From: a bacterium
GTDB taxonomy: Bacteria > Planctomycetota > UBA1135 > UBA2386
Direction: 5' to 3'
Assembly (NCBI GenBank): GCA_024743115.1
Contig: JANSXC010000009.1
Span: 1-64,000, forward strand
DNA: 64,000 bases
How positions within the stretch are numbered: the first letter of the stretch is position 1; the number at the start of each line of letters is the position of its first letter. Below the pieces are notes generated by a model, which saw only the letters and a list, made by a program, of their open reading frames with translations, was not told the DNA's origin and did no database searches. Position numbers and translations under genes: made by a program. Of the stretch, positions 17,762 through 26,898 are shown in pieces.

Positions 17762-19288
17762 ATGCCACGAACCTCCACCACCGCCGGTTTCGCAATCGCG
17801 ATCGCATCGGCGTTCTTCGGCCCCGGCGCCCGCGCCCAGGCCGCTCCTCTACCGATCACGAACCGACCCGTCGTCGTCGATTCCGGCTACCTCGGCAACC
17901 CCGGCTCGACGGCGAACGTGGTCTTCCATCACGATCTCGTCATCGAGGACGCGCACTGGCTGCGCCTCGTCTTCGGCCCGACGAACCTGCCGAGTGGCAG
18001 CACGCTGCGCCTGACCTCCCTGCACGATGGCGCGATCCAGCACTTCGACGCGGCCAGCCTGCGCGACTACGGCTTCGCCTCGGCCTACTTCAACGGCAAG
18101 TCGGTGCGTCTCGAACTGATCGCCGGCCCCGGCACGGTCGGCAACCGCGTCAGCCTGCAGGCCGTCGAACTCGAGTCGCGCGACGCGCCGCGACCCGACT
18201 CGATCTGCGGCAACACCGACGACCGCACGCTGTTCACTGACGCGCGCATCGGCCGGGGCGTCTCGGGAGCGTCGGCCTGCACGTGGTGGCTCATCAGCGA
18301 GTGCGTGATCATCACGGCCGGCCACTGCACTTCGAGCATCTCGACGCCGGCAATCATCGGCTTCAACATCCCACTCTCGACTGGCAGCGGAACGATGGTT
18401 CACCCGCCGCCAGACGATCAGTACCCCGCGATCGTCCCGACACTGCAGCGCGAGAACAGCGGCATCGGCCGCGACTGGGCCGTGATGCGCATGGGCCGCA
18501 ACAGCAACCACGGTCAATACCCCGGCGAGAAGCAGGGCGCGTGGTTCGAGCTCGGCAACGTGCCGGGCCCGATCACGGGCGTCGACATCCGCATCACGGG
18601 GAACGGCCGGGTGTCCACGCCGGTGTCGCCGACGTGGAACGCGGTGACGAAGACGCACCTCGGCCCACGCATCAGCACGACCCGCGCCGACGCGCTGCGC
18701 TACCAGACCGACACGACCGGTGGCAACTCGGGTTCACCGATCATCCACGAACAGACCGGTCACGCGATCGGCGTCCACACGCACGGCGGCTGCAATGCAT
18801 CGGGCGGCGGCAACTACGGCACCCGCATCGACAAGCCGGTGTTCGCCAACGCGATCAGCAGCGCCCTGAGCCAGGCGTGTGGCACGTTCTCACTGTTCGG
18901 CCAGGGCTGCGGCGGCGCGGGTGGCGCGCCGCAACTCACGATGAGCGGCCTGCCTGACATCGGTCAGACGGCGAACGTCGACCTCACGAATCTGCCGCCC
19001 CAGCAGTTCGGGCTCGTGGGCTACGGATTCTCCGACACCGTCTACCAGGGCAACACCCTGCCGCTCGCGCTCGGCGCGTTCGGGTTGACGGGCTGCACGC
19101 TATACGCGTCACCGGAGTTCAGCGTGTTCGTGCCGACGAACAACGGCAGCAACACGTTCGCACTCGTGCTACCCAACGCACCCGCGCTCGTAGGCCTCGA
19201 TCTGTTCGTGCAGTACTTCGTCACGGACCCGACCGCGACGGGCGGCGCCGGCGTTACCAACGCGGCGCAGATCCACGTCGGCGCCTGA
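17762..19288 (+). CDS. Secreted trypsin-like serine protease with the shared C-terminal domain
   Basis: 508 residues. A signal peptide (TTAGFAIAIASAFFGPGARA) leads to a ~140-residue beta-rich pro-region, then a trypsin-fold domain. The catalytic triad is visible: His188 in CVIITAGHCTSS, Asp238 in GIGRDWAVMRMG and Ser323 in TTGGNSGSPI. Cysteines near the His probably form a disulfide. From ~residue 378 comes the shared domain (FGQGCGGAGGAPQLTMSGLP, then LPLALGAFGLTGCTLY). It is likely secreted or surface-held and digests external protein. The start at 17762 is chosen for its signal peptide. Confidence 0.87.
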   Translation: MPRTSTTAGFAIAIASAFFGPGARAQAAPLPITNRPVVVDSGYLGNPGSTANVVFHHDLVIEDAHWLRLVFGPTNLPSGSTLRLTSLHDGAIQHFDAASLRDYGFASAYFNGKSVRLELIAGPGTVGNRVSLQAVELESRDAPRPDSICGNTDDRTLFTDARIGRGVSGASACTWWLISECVIITAGHCTSSISTPAIIGFNIPLSTGSGTMVHPPPDDQYPAIVPTLQRENSGIGRDWAVMRMGRNSNHGQYPGEKQGAWFELGNVPGPITGVDIRITGNGRVSTPVSPTWNAVTKTHLGPRISTTRADALRYQTDTTGGNSGSPIIHEQTGHAIGVHTHGGCNASGGGNYGTRIDKPVFANAISSALSQACGTFSLFGQGCGGAGGAPQLTMSGLPDIGQTANVDLTNLPPQQFGLVGYGFSDTVYQGNTLPLALGAFGLTGCTLYASPEFSVFVPTNNGSNTFALVLPNAPALVGLDLFVQYFVTDPTATGGAGVTNAAQIHVGA

Positions 19289-19367
19289 CCGCGCCGCCTC
19301 CTCGAGGCCATAAGGCTCCTGACGGCTACTTCGCCGCCCATCTGGCGCGCGCATCCCGCAGGAGCCC

Positions 19368-19373
19368 TATGAT
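19368..19373 (+). promoter_or_regulatory. Candidate -10 box
   Basis: TATGAT, 35 nt before the ATG at 19409. It resembles the box at 17728; no -35 match is clear. Confidence 0.3.
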
Positions 19374-19408
19374 CGCAGCGCACTCGTTTCGCTCACTCGA
19401 GGAACCCC

Positions 19409-21133
19409 ATGCGCCGACGCATCCGCCCCACGGCCACTTCTCCGTTCGCTGCTCTCCTGACGCTCGGCCTCGCGCCGGTCACCGACCTGCCAGCCCAGCA
19501 AACGCACGTCGTTCCACTCGGCGCCGCGACCTCGCCGGGCAGCACGTCGAACAACTTCCCCTGGGGCACGGGCGGCACGACGAGCGCCGGCATTCGCGTG
19601 CTCGCCTGTTACGACAGCAGTCACTTCCTCGACGCCGCGATCGATCATCCGATCACGATCAGCCGGCTGCGCTGGCGCGCCGACGACCTCGCGCGATCCT
19701 GGGACGGCGGCAGCTACTCGCAGGCAACGGTCCGACTGTCGACTGCAGCGATCGACTACACCGCGGTCTCGACCGACTGGAACAGCAACCATGGCGGTGA
19801 CCTGACGACGTGCTACACGGGCACGGTGACGATGCTTCCCGACACGGGCAACGGCCCGGGGCTGCCGGGGCCGTTCCACGTCGACGTCCAACTCGCGACG
19901 CCGTTCACCTTCGATCCGACCGCGGGCGACCTCGTCATCGACTGCGACTGGAACGGTGCCTGGACGGGCGGCACCCGCGTGCCACTGGACATCGCCGGCG
20001 GCGCGTCGGCCCGCGCAAGCCGCGTGTTCTCGAGCTCGCAGTACCCCAACGCCAACGGTACGACGCAGGATCATGGCGTCATCGTAGAGCTGACCTACAG
20101 CCCCGCCACGCCCGACATCGCGACCGCGACGCCGTACGGTGCCGGCTGCTATGACACGTCCGCATCGTTCTACGAGATCTTTCCGCCGAGCACGTTCGAC
20201 CTTTCGAACACCGGGATCACGCTCACGCCCGATTCCGGTGGAGGCTACGCGGTCCTGCCGACTGCGATGACATGGTTCACCCCGACGTCGACGCCGCTGA
20301 GTGTGGCGGGCAACGGTGTCCGCGCCGTGCAGCTGCCGTTCTCGATGCCCTACCCGGGCGGCGCGACCAACGCGCTGTTCGTAAGCAGCAACGGCTTCGT
20401 CTGGGCCACCCCGAACGTCGACAGCGGCTGCTGCACACCGAACCAGGGTGATCTGCTCAACCGCACCGCCCGCTGGGCGCCGCTCTGGTGCGATCTCGAC
20501 CCCGCGGCAGCGGGCACGATCCACTTCGACGTCGATCCATCGGGAAGCGTCGCCTATGTCACCTATCGGAACGTCCCCGAGAGGAACCAGCCCACCAGCA
20601 CCAACTCGTTCCAGATCGCGTTCTTCGCGAGCGGCGCCGTCGAGTATCGCTACGGCAACTGCGCCGTGACCGCGCACACGACACTCACGGGTTGGTCGCC
20701 AGGAAACGGCGCGCGCGATTCGGGAGCGAGCGATCTCTCGACCGACCTGCCGCTCACCACGACGCCGGACTCCGACGCGCTCGCGCTCACTGCGAACTCA
20801 CGCCCCGTCACCGACTCGACTGCGCAACTCGTCACGACCAACGTGCCCCTCGCATCAACGCTGGGCGCGATGGTCCTCGGCTTCGGCCAGTTCCTGCCCG
20901 GGCTCGACCTCGGGGCGATCGGCATGCGGGGTTGCCTGCGGCTCGTCACCCCGGAGGCTGTCGTTCCGTTCGTGCCACAGAACGGCACGGGCAGCTACGG
21001 CTTCGCGGTGCCGAACGACTCCGGGCTCACGGGCCTGCACGTATTCGGTCAGGCTGCGGCGATCGCGCCGGGCGCAAACCTGCTGGGCGTTATCGGCAGC
21101 AACGGCATCGATCTGCGCATCGGCACGCGCTGA
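19409..21133 (+). CDS. Large secreted beta-rich protein with part of the shared C-terminal domain
   Basis: 574 residues. A signal peptide (MRRRIRPTATSPFAALLTLG) is followed by two beta-rich halves. The first half (residues ~30-240) includes SAGIRVLACYDSSHFL and LVIDCDWNGAWTGG. A Cys-containing junction (YGAGCYDTSASFYE) opens a second half with a nidogen-like look: VQLPFSMPYPGGATNALFVS, SNGFVWATPN, VAYVTYRNVPERNQPT and FQIAFFASGAVEYRYGNC. The end (IGMRGCLRLVTPEAVVPF, then LLGVIGSNGIDLRIG) is the second half of the shared domain. No catalytic motif was found; a surface structural role is likely. Confidence 0.7.
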   Translation: MRRRIRPTATSPFAALLTLGLAPVTDLPAQQTHVVPLGAATSPGSTSNNFPWGTGGTTSAGIRVLACYDSSHFLDAAIDHPITISRLRWRADDLARSWDGGSYSQATVRLSTAAIDYTAVSTDWNSNHGGDLTTCYTGTVTMLPDTGNGPGLPGPFHVDVQLATPFTFDPTAGDLVIDCDWNGAWTGGTRVPLDIAGGASARASRVFSSSQYPNANGTTQDHGVIVELTYSPATPDIATATPYGAGCYDTSASFYEIFPPSTFDLSNTGITLTPDSGGGYAVLPTAMTWFTPTSTPLSVAGNGVRAVQLPFSMPYPGGATNALFVSSNGFVWATPNVDSGCCTPNQGDLLNRTARWAPLWCDLDPAAAGTIHFDVDPSGSVAYVTYRNVPERNQPTSTNSFQIAFFASGAVEYRYGNCAVTAHTTLTGWSPGNGARDSGASDLSTDLPLTTTPDSDALALTANSRPVTDSTAQLVTTNVPLASTLGAMVLGFGQFLPGLDLGAIGMRGCLRLVTPEAVVPFVPQNGTGSYGFAVPNDSGLTGLHVFGQAAAIAPGANLLGVIGSNGIDLRIGTR

Positions 21134-21151
21134 GGCGGTCGGCGCGTCGAG

Positions 21152-21169
21152 AAGCCCGAGAGCGGGCTT
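21152..21169 (+). terminator. 7-bp hairpin with a short T-run
   Basis: AAGCCCG, loop AGAG, CGGGCTT then T. It lies 18 nt after the stop at 21133 and is one of few stems here with even a short T stretch. Confidence 0.55.
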
Positions 21170-21219
21170 TCCGGGGAAGAAAGACCCGGCCGATTCCGTC
21201 CCAGGAGCCAGGTCCAACC

Positions 21220-21960
21220 ATGCCTACGAACGCCCGAATCCTGAGTCTTCTCCTCGCCGCCACCCTGTCCGCCGGCCCAGCGCTCGCGCAGGACGAACCT
21301 GCCGGCAAACGCTTCGTCGTGCCCGCGGGCAATGTCGAACTACTCGAGCTCGTGAACCAGGCCGCCGAGCACCTCCGCTGGAACATCCTGGCCAACGAGG
21401 CCGAGGTGCAGAACCAGGCCATCGGCGGCACGATGCTCACGCTGCAGCGCGGCATCGACACGGACTCGGCGGGCTGTGCAGACGCACTGACGGCGCTGCT
21501 CTCGACCAAGGGGTTCATCCTCAGCGCGATGAACGAGAGCCAGCACCTCTACGAACTCATCGCGGTGAGCGGACCACGCGCCCGGATCGCATTCGAGTCG
21601 GCGCCGCTCAAGACGACCGAGCAGATCCTGTCGCGGCGCAACCTGCGCATGCCGGTGGCGACCGTCGTTCAGCTCAAGCACATCGACGCCATGATAGCGA
21701 CGAACAGCCTGCGACCCTTCTTCGCACAGATCGGGGGTTCCAACATGCAGGGTCTGATCATCGGCACGAGCAGCAGCAAGTCGACGCTCCTGATCAGCGG
21801 GATGCAGAACCGCGTCGCCTCGGCCATCCTGATGATTCGCGAGTCCGATGTGCCGCAGCCCGAAGAGGTGACCCCACACCTGGCGCAGAAGGTCGAGTCG
21901 CTCGAAGCCCGCCTGCGCAAGATCGAGCAGGCGCTCGCGCAGCTCGCCCGCATGCGGTAG
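21220..21960 (+). CDS. Exported secretin-N-domain-like protein lacking a secretin pore
   Basis: 246 residues. A signal peptide (ILSLLLAATLSAGPALAQ) precedes two modules that resemble the N0/N1 domains of type II/III secretins: KRFVVPAGNVELLELVNQAA with GGTMLTLQRG (N0-like), then ATVVQLKHIDAMIATNSLRP with LLISGMQNRVASAILMIRES (N1-like, the usual 'implement a residue pair, then index helix' pattern). It ends in a short coiled coil (QKVESLEARLRKIEQALAQL). The secretin barrel is missing. It may be a periplasmic adaptor for a secretion pore coded elsewhere. AGGAG at about 21203 serves as a ribosome site. Confidence 0.6.
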   Translation: MPTNARILSLLLAATLSAGPALAQDEPAGKRFVVPAGNVELLELVNQAAEHLRWNILANEAEVQNQAIGGTMLTLQRGIDTDSAGCADALTALLSTKGFILSAMNESQHLYELIAVSGPRARIAFESAPLKTTEQILSRRNLRMPVATVVQLKHIDAMIATNSLRPFFAQIGGSNMQGLIIGTSSSKSTLLISGMQNRVASAILMIRESDVPQPEEVTPHLAQKVESLEARLRKIEQALAQLARMR

Positions 21961-21969
21961 GACCGGCGA

Positions 21970-24615
21970 TCAGTTGCCGATCGTCAGCTCCAGCGCATTG
22001 CTCGCCGTGCGCCCGAAGCCGTTGGCTGCGAGGTCCGCCGGAAACAGCTGCAGGTAGAACCGCTGCCCGAGCAGCGCGGTGTGCGCGAGGATCGGCAGCT
22101 CCACGCTGTAGTCGCCGGTCGCGCTCGCCCGGCCGTCCCGCACGATGTCGGGTCGCACCCGCAGGAAACAACCGGGCGCCTGAAACATCGTGAGGTCGGC
22201 CGGCAACGTGCTGCCGTACCACGACGCATTCGACTGCCCCTGAACGAGCCAGACCGACTGACCGGGCACGATGCCGCTCGCCGAGACCGCCGCCGTTCCG
22301 CCGAGCCGCGGCGACGTCGCGGCCAACGCCGGTACGCCCGCCGTTCCGGCACAACCCGGACCGATGGAGCGGACCTCGGGCTCGAAGATCGTCGACGTCC
22401 ACATGCCACGGCCGTGCGTGCCGAGCAGCAACGTCGTGCTGCCGTGCAGGAACGTCACGTCGTTGCAGCTGACATCCGCCGGCCCGCGGTTCGAGGTCGA
22501 CCAGTTGGCGCAGTCGTCCGACGTTCCGAAGATCCCGACCTCGGTCGCGGCGTAGTAGCGACCGGTCAGCGACGGGTGCTGCGCGAGGCCATAGATCGGC
22601 GCGTCCGGCAGCCCGGTCACACCGCTACCCATGGCGTTCTGCCATGTGGTGCCGTTGTTCGAGGTCCGCCAGAGATTGGTCGAGGAGAAACCTCCAAACG
22701 CCACGAACGCCGCCGTCGGATCCGTGCGGTCGATCAGGATGCGCGTCACGAACCGATCGGGGAACGGGTCCAGAGTCCCGTTGTTGTCGACCGCGATCCA
22801 TGTCGGGGTCCGTGCGGTCGCGTTCGCAGTGCGGAAGACGCGACCGTCGTTGTAGCCGACCCACAGCACGTCCACATCGGACGGTGCGGTCGCCAGGGCG
22901 CTGACCTCTTCCCCGATCGGTCCGCGGATCGAGCCCCATACCGGCAGTACGCCATTGGCATCGGAGCACCGCCACACCGAGCAGCCGCCGGCGAACAGGT
23001 AGTTCGGGTCGGCCGTCGAGAGCACGAGGGGTGCGATGAAGTTGGTGCAGTTGCCGGCATCGAGCAGGCCGAGCTGCATGCTCAGCGCCGTCTGCCCACC
23101 ATCCGTCGAACGCACGACGCGAAGGTTCTGCCACTCGCCATACACGTAGTCGGGATCGACGGGGTCGATCTGCGAGTTACCGCCGTCGTTGCCGTACGTG
23201 ATCGTCGCTGCGTTGCCGCTCTGCAACTGGATCAGGTGGGTGCCGTTGTCCTGCGTGCCGCCGACGAGCCGACCGTTGGCGTGACCCGCGACACCGTAGT
23301 ATTGGACCGTTCTGAACCCGCGATCCAGCCGCTCCCAGCCGACGGCCTGGGTCACCGTCCGGATATCGTTCGTGCGCCAGATGCCACCGTCCGTGCAAAC
23401 GTAGATCCGCCGGTTACCCCGGCCGTCGTACAGCGGCGTCGGCACGAAACCGTGGACATCGCTGTGCGGATGCGCCGTGTCGATCCCGCCGTCGCCGATC
23501 GTCGTGAACGTCTGGCCGCCGTCGGAACTGCGGTGAACTCCGACGTTGCCGACGACGACCCAGTTCGAGTTGGTCGGGTCGACCCAGATCGAGTTGCAGT
23601 ACCACGGAAAGGACGCCTGGGGGATCGGTGCGGTGGTCCGCTGTGTCCACGTCTGGCCGCCGTCGTCGCTGCGCCAGCACTGGAACCCCGCGATCACGGC
23701 GTAGACGCGGTTGTTCACCGAAGAGGCGTAGGCGAGCTCGATCCGGGACCCGGGCGAGAACCCGCCGGTCGCGGGCGTCCAGGTCTGGCCGCCATCGATC
23801 GACCAGACGATCGAGTGCGTCGTATTTCCGGCGAACGTCGTCGAGGAGTGCGCGACGCATCGGTTCGCGTTGTTCGGGTCGATCAACACCTGCAGGCTAC
23901 GGCCCGAACGCACGATCGACCACGACGTCCCACCGTCGTCCGAACGGCGAATGCCCGCGCCCGTGGCGATCAACAACACGTCACGGTCCACCTGCGAGAC
24001 GGCGATTCGATTGATGTTGCCGAACCCCGACGTGGTCGGCATCTGCGACCACGTCACCCCGGCGTCGACGGTCCTCCAGATGCCCGCGCCGAAGATCGCG
24101 TCATCGTTGCCGAACCCCTCCCCAGTGCCCGCATAGATGATGTCCGGATCGACGGGATCGAAGGCCAGACTCGAGACCGCCAGGTTCCCCATGAACTCGT
24201 CCAGCGGCAGCCACGAGTTACCGCCGTTGAGTGACCGCCAGATGCCACCACCCGCGGACGCAGCATAGAGTCGCGAAGAATCCCGCGGATCGACGAGCAG
24301 CGCCCGCGACCTGCCACCGAGGTTGTCGGGCCCGCGTTCGATCCAGTTGAGGTTGCCGATACCGCCATCATCGATCCCGTCCCAGTGGTCGAGGTTGGCA
24401 TCGCGCTGGCGCAGCGCGACGCGCCGCGCATCCGCAGCGATCCGGCCGTTCTCGTTCCGCATCCGCATGAGCCGCCACTCGAGTGCCTGCCCCGCGCCAC
24501 TGGGTCCGACGTCGAGTTCTGCGGGCGAGGGCCGCACGTCCCCGATCGGGTCCATGACCGCGCACGCCGCGGCAGACAACGCAAGGAGCAACGAAACCTG
24601 GAATCGACGTGTCAT
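21970..24615 (-). CDS. Secreted BNR/sortilin-type beta-propeller protein with the shared C-terminal domain
   Basis: 881 residues; last gene of a three-gene operon. The N-terminus MTRRFQVSLLLALSAAAC suggests a lipoprotein or cleaved signal (Cys18). From residue ~95, repeated BNR/Asp-box units appear: GGGIWRSLNGGNSWLPL, AGIWRTVDAGVTWSQM, AGIRRSDDGGTSWSIV, SIVWSIDGGQTWTPA, CWRSDDGGQTWTQR, VHRSSDGGQTFTTI and LWRTSNNGTTWQNA. These build one or two propellers, as in VPS10/sortilin and GH74-like proteins. The GH74 catalytic acids cannot be assigned. The end (GPGCAGTAGVPALAATSPRL, then TASNALELTIGN) is the shared domain. The ATG lies 9 nt after the upstream gene's stop, without a ribosome site, so re-initiation is likely. 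Confidence 0.83.
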   Translation of the reverse strand: MTRRFQVSLLLALSAAACAVMDPIGDVRPSPAELDVGPSGAGQALEWRLMRMRNENGRIAADARRVALRQRDANLDHWDGIDDGGIGNLNWIERGPDNLGGRSRALLVDPRDSSRLYAASAGGGIWRSLNGGNSWLPLDEFMGNLAVSSLAFDPVDPDIIYAGTGEGFGNDDAIFGAGIWRTVDAGVTWSQMPTTSGFGNINRIAVSQVDRDVLLIATGAGIRRSDDGGTSWSIVRSGRSLQVLIDPNNANRCVAHSSTTFAGNTTHSIVWSIDGGQTWTPATGGFSPGSRIELAYASSVNNRVYAVIAGFQCWRSDDGGQTWTQRTTAPIPQASFPWYCNSIWVDPTNSNWVVVGNVGVHRSSDGGQTFTTIGDGGIDTAHPHSDVHGFVPTPLYDGRGNRRIYVCTDGGIWRTNDIRTVTQAVGWERLDRGFRTVQYYGVAGHANGRLVGGTQDNGTHLIQLQSGNAATITYGNDGGNSQIDPVDPDYVYGEWQNLRVVRSTDGGQTALSMQLGLLDAGNCTNFIAPLVLSTADPNYLFAGGCSVWRCSDANGVLPVWGSIRGPIGEEVSALATAPSDVDVLWVGYNDGRVFRTANATARTPTWIAVDNNGTLDPFPDRFVTRILIDRTDPTAAFVAFGGFSSTNLWRTSNNGTTWQNAMGSGVTGLPDAPIYGLAQHPSLTGRYYAATEVGIFGTSDDCANWSTSNRGPADVSCNDVTFLHGSTTLLLGTHGRGMWTSTIFEPEVRSIGPGCAGTAGVPALAATSPRLGGTAAVSASGIVPGQSVWLVQGQSNASWYGSTLPADLTMFQAPGCFLRVRPDIVRDGRASATGDYSVELPILAHTALLGQRFYLQLFPADLAANGFGRTASNALELTIGN

Positions 24616-24624
24616 GGGCGCAGT

Positions 24625-26898
24625 TCAGAAATCGAGAGTCAGGGTCATGCGGCGAGTGAACGAAGCTCCGGGACCGAGCGGGCACGGTGACGCTCCCGAT
24701 CCGAACACGACCCACTGCACCTGGAACACCGTGCCGACGAACGGCGCAGTGGAGCACGGCAGGTTCCATGGGTAGCTCGCGGTGCCGCCGACCGCAGGGA
24801 CGAACACGTTGCTCAGGCTGTTGACGACGGAGCAAGTGCCGCACGACTGCTCCCCACCCGGGAACGCGAACATCAGGATCGGAACGCCACCAACCGGAAC
24901 GCCTGCGAGCTCCACGGCGAAGCCCGTGTTGCCGACGGCGAACGGGCCGTTGCCGGCCTGGATCGTTCCCGGGGTGCCACAGTCGGATCCGGCGAACGCC
25001 GGCGGCACGCCACCGAGCGCCTCGTAGCGCTGCCCGACGATACTCCCCGTGAACGGTGGCGCATCGTCGGCTTCGTGGAACACGAGGATGGCCTCGTCCC
25101 CGTCGTCGTCGCCACCGCCATAGGTGGACGCGACCGCGGGAGTCGTCTCGACGTTGCGCAACGCGCTGCCGTTGAGCCCCGTGAGCAGGAACGGCTCGCC
25201 GCAGGTCGAACAATCCGCGGCCAGCTCGACGCCGCGAACGTCGTAGTTCGAGGTGCCGGGGAACACCTGGCGGGCATAGAGCACGAGATACTTGTCACGG
25301 CAGTAGCCCACGGCCGGATCGCGGGCATCGATCCCTGGCAGCACGTCGACCGCGACGGCGTTGCCGGCCGCGGTGAGTTGCCCCGGAAACGAGGCCCAAT
25401 TCAGCGGCCGACACCAAAGGTCACGCTCCCCGTTGTTGCCGCCCGGGTCCCCGCGCTCCCAGGCCACCACGAACCGCGTTCCCGAACCATCGATGTCGAC
25501 GCGACCCGGTGCCGTGACGATCAAGACACTCGAGTCGACGACCAAGTCCGAGAGGCCGAGCAGCGTGCCTGCACGGCTGCAGATCCGCGTGCGAATCTGT
25601 CGCGCGATGCCGTTGACCTCGTTCCACGCGATCGCATACGCCCGTTCCGAGTTGCTCTTCGAGATGGTCGGCCGGATTGCCGTCGGGTTGGTCGACACGC
25701 TCACGGTCGAAGCCACGACGGGCGCGGCGCCTCCGCCTGCCACCGTCACTCGCGAGAGTCTGACCCCGGCGTTCTCCCGCTCATAGACGATCAGCGCGGC
25801 GGTGCCGGTCGTGGACCGATCGCCAGCGACGTCCGGATGGACCGCGCTGCCGACCGTAGTCGGATTCAGCGTGACCGCAGCCGAAGGCGCGCCCGTCGCA
25901 CCGTCGATCGCGATGCACCGAATCGCGAACGGGCCGAAGACCGAGTTCGCCTCCTGCCACGTCGCCACATAGCAACCGCGTGCGTTGACACTCGCGACCT
26001 TGGGCGCGCCGACGTTGACCGAGTTGCCACTCAACGAGATCCAGCCGCCGTTGGGCGTCCCGTCAGAATGCAACCGCTGTGCCGCGATGAACATCGAGAC
26101 CGCCGAGACGACGCGACGATAGACCAGGATCCAGGTGTCGCTGCCGTAGTCGTAGGCCAGGTCCGGCGCGCTCTCGTTGGCCGAGGTCAACGTCGCGGCG
26201 TACTCGGTGCTGATGAGGGGATCGAGCACGAGCGGATAGCGCGCGCTCGCCACGAACTCGGCAGGCAGCCGCAGCTCGAGCAGCTCGCCCGCCATCGCCA
26301 GGCTGCCGCCAACCCGCTGGCCGTCGGCGGCGATCCCGGTCACCCCGCCGACATGCACGCCGCCAACCCCGGGCAACCACCAGCGCAGGCCGTCGCCGTG
26401 GTCACGGGAGAGCTGCAGCGAGGTCCGGACCCGATACTTCACAACCAGGTCACCCTGCCCACTTGGCTGTTCGTCGAACCGCCAGCTCAGCGCGATGCCG
26501 GCGCCGCTGGCCGCGAACCGCTCCGTAACTCCGCCTCCGCGACGCAGGCAGACCTCGCGATCTCGGTGGCCTGGCCGGGCTTCCGGCACATCGACCGCGA
26601 ACGATTCACGGCCGTACTGGACGGGTTCGAAGGCGAGATGCTGCGTCGTCGGCGCCGCGGCACCGAGCATCGGAACGAACGTCAACCCGCCGGACTTGAC
26701 GGTCGCGATGTAGTCCCAGCCGGAGAACCGCACGCCATCTTCGATCGCCTCGATCCGCAGCGACTCGCGCAAGGCCATCGACGGTGACCGGGGCAGGGAA
26801 CGAGACTGCGCAACGCCGTGAGACCCCGCGAGAACCAACGCGGCAATCACCAGACCCGATCGGAAGTTGTCAGCAACGGTCATGGCACGAGTTCTCAT
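24625..26898 (-). CDS. Secreted beta-propeller-like protein, tandem paralogue (second copy)
   Basis: 757 residues from the ATG at 26898, which overlaps the upstream stop as ATGA, so translation is coupled. A signal peptide (SGLVIAALVLAGSHGVAQ) is followed by an N-terminal domain of ~200 residues (WDYIATVKSGGLTFVPMLGA, then FVASARYPLVLDPLISTEY). Seven or so blade-like repeats then each carry an interior Asp and a WxxxR-type strand: APDLAYDYGSDTWILVYRRV, APKVASVNARGCYVATWQEA, VDIDGSGTRFVVAWERGD, DPAVGYCRDKYLVLYARQVF. It ends in the shared domain (GSDCGTPGTIQAGNGPFAVG). It has the same length and order as its upstream neighbour. Confidence 0.78.
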   Translation of the reverse strand: MRTRAMTVADNFRSGLVIAALVLAGSHGVAQSRSLPRSPSMALRESLRIEAIEDGVRFSGWDYIATVKSGGLTFVPMLGAAAPTTQHLAFEPVQYGRESFAVDVPEARPGHRDREVCLRRGGGVTERFAASGAGIALSWRFDEQPSGQGDLVVKYRVRTSLQLSRDHGDGLRWWLPGVGGVHVGGVTGIAADGQRVGGSLAMAGELLELRLPAEFVASARYPLVLDPLISTEYAATLTSANESAPDLAYDYGSDTWILVYRRVVSAVSMFIAAQRLHSDGTPNGGWISLSGNSVNVGAPKVASVNARGCYVATWQEANSVFGPFAIRCIAIDGATGAPSAAVTLNPTTVGSAVHPDVAGDRSTTGTAALIVYERENAGVRLSRVTVAGGGAAPVVASTVSVSTNPTAIRPTISKSNSERAYAIAWNEVNGIARQIRTRICSRAGTLLGLSDLVVDSSVLIVTAPGRVDIDGSGTRFVVAWERGDPGGNNGERDLWCRPLNWASFPGQLTAAGNAVAVDVLPGIDARDPAVGYCRDKYLVLYARQVFPGTSNYDVRGVELAADCSTCGEPFLLTGLNGSALRNVETTPAVASTYGGGDDDGDEAILVFHEADDAPPFTGSIVGQRYEALGGVPPAFAGSDCGTPGTIQAGNGPFAVGNTGFAVELAGVPVGGVPILMFAFPGGEQSCGTCSVVNSLSNVFVPAVGGTASYPWNLPCSTAPFVGTVFQVQWVVFGSGASPCPLGPGASFTRRMTLTLDF

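Noticed and set aside
19314..19366. Inverted repeat GGCTCCTG ... CAGGAGCC upstream of the gene at 19409
   Set aside because: The arms are 8 bp with a ~37-nt loop, which is not distinctive in GC-rich sequence.
22081..24234. Long plus-strand open frame opposite the BNR protein
   Set aside because: Arg/Pro/Val-rich low-complexity translation; the minus-strand gene has a signal peptide and clear repeats.
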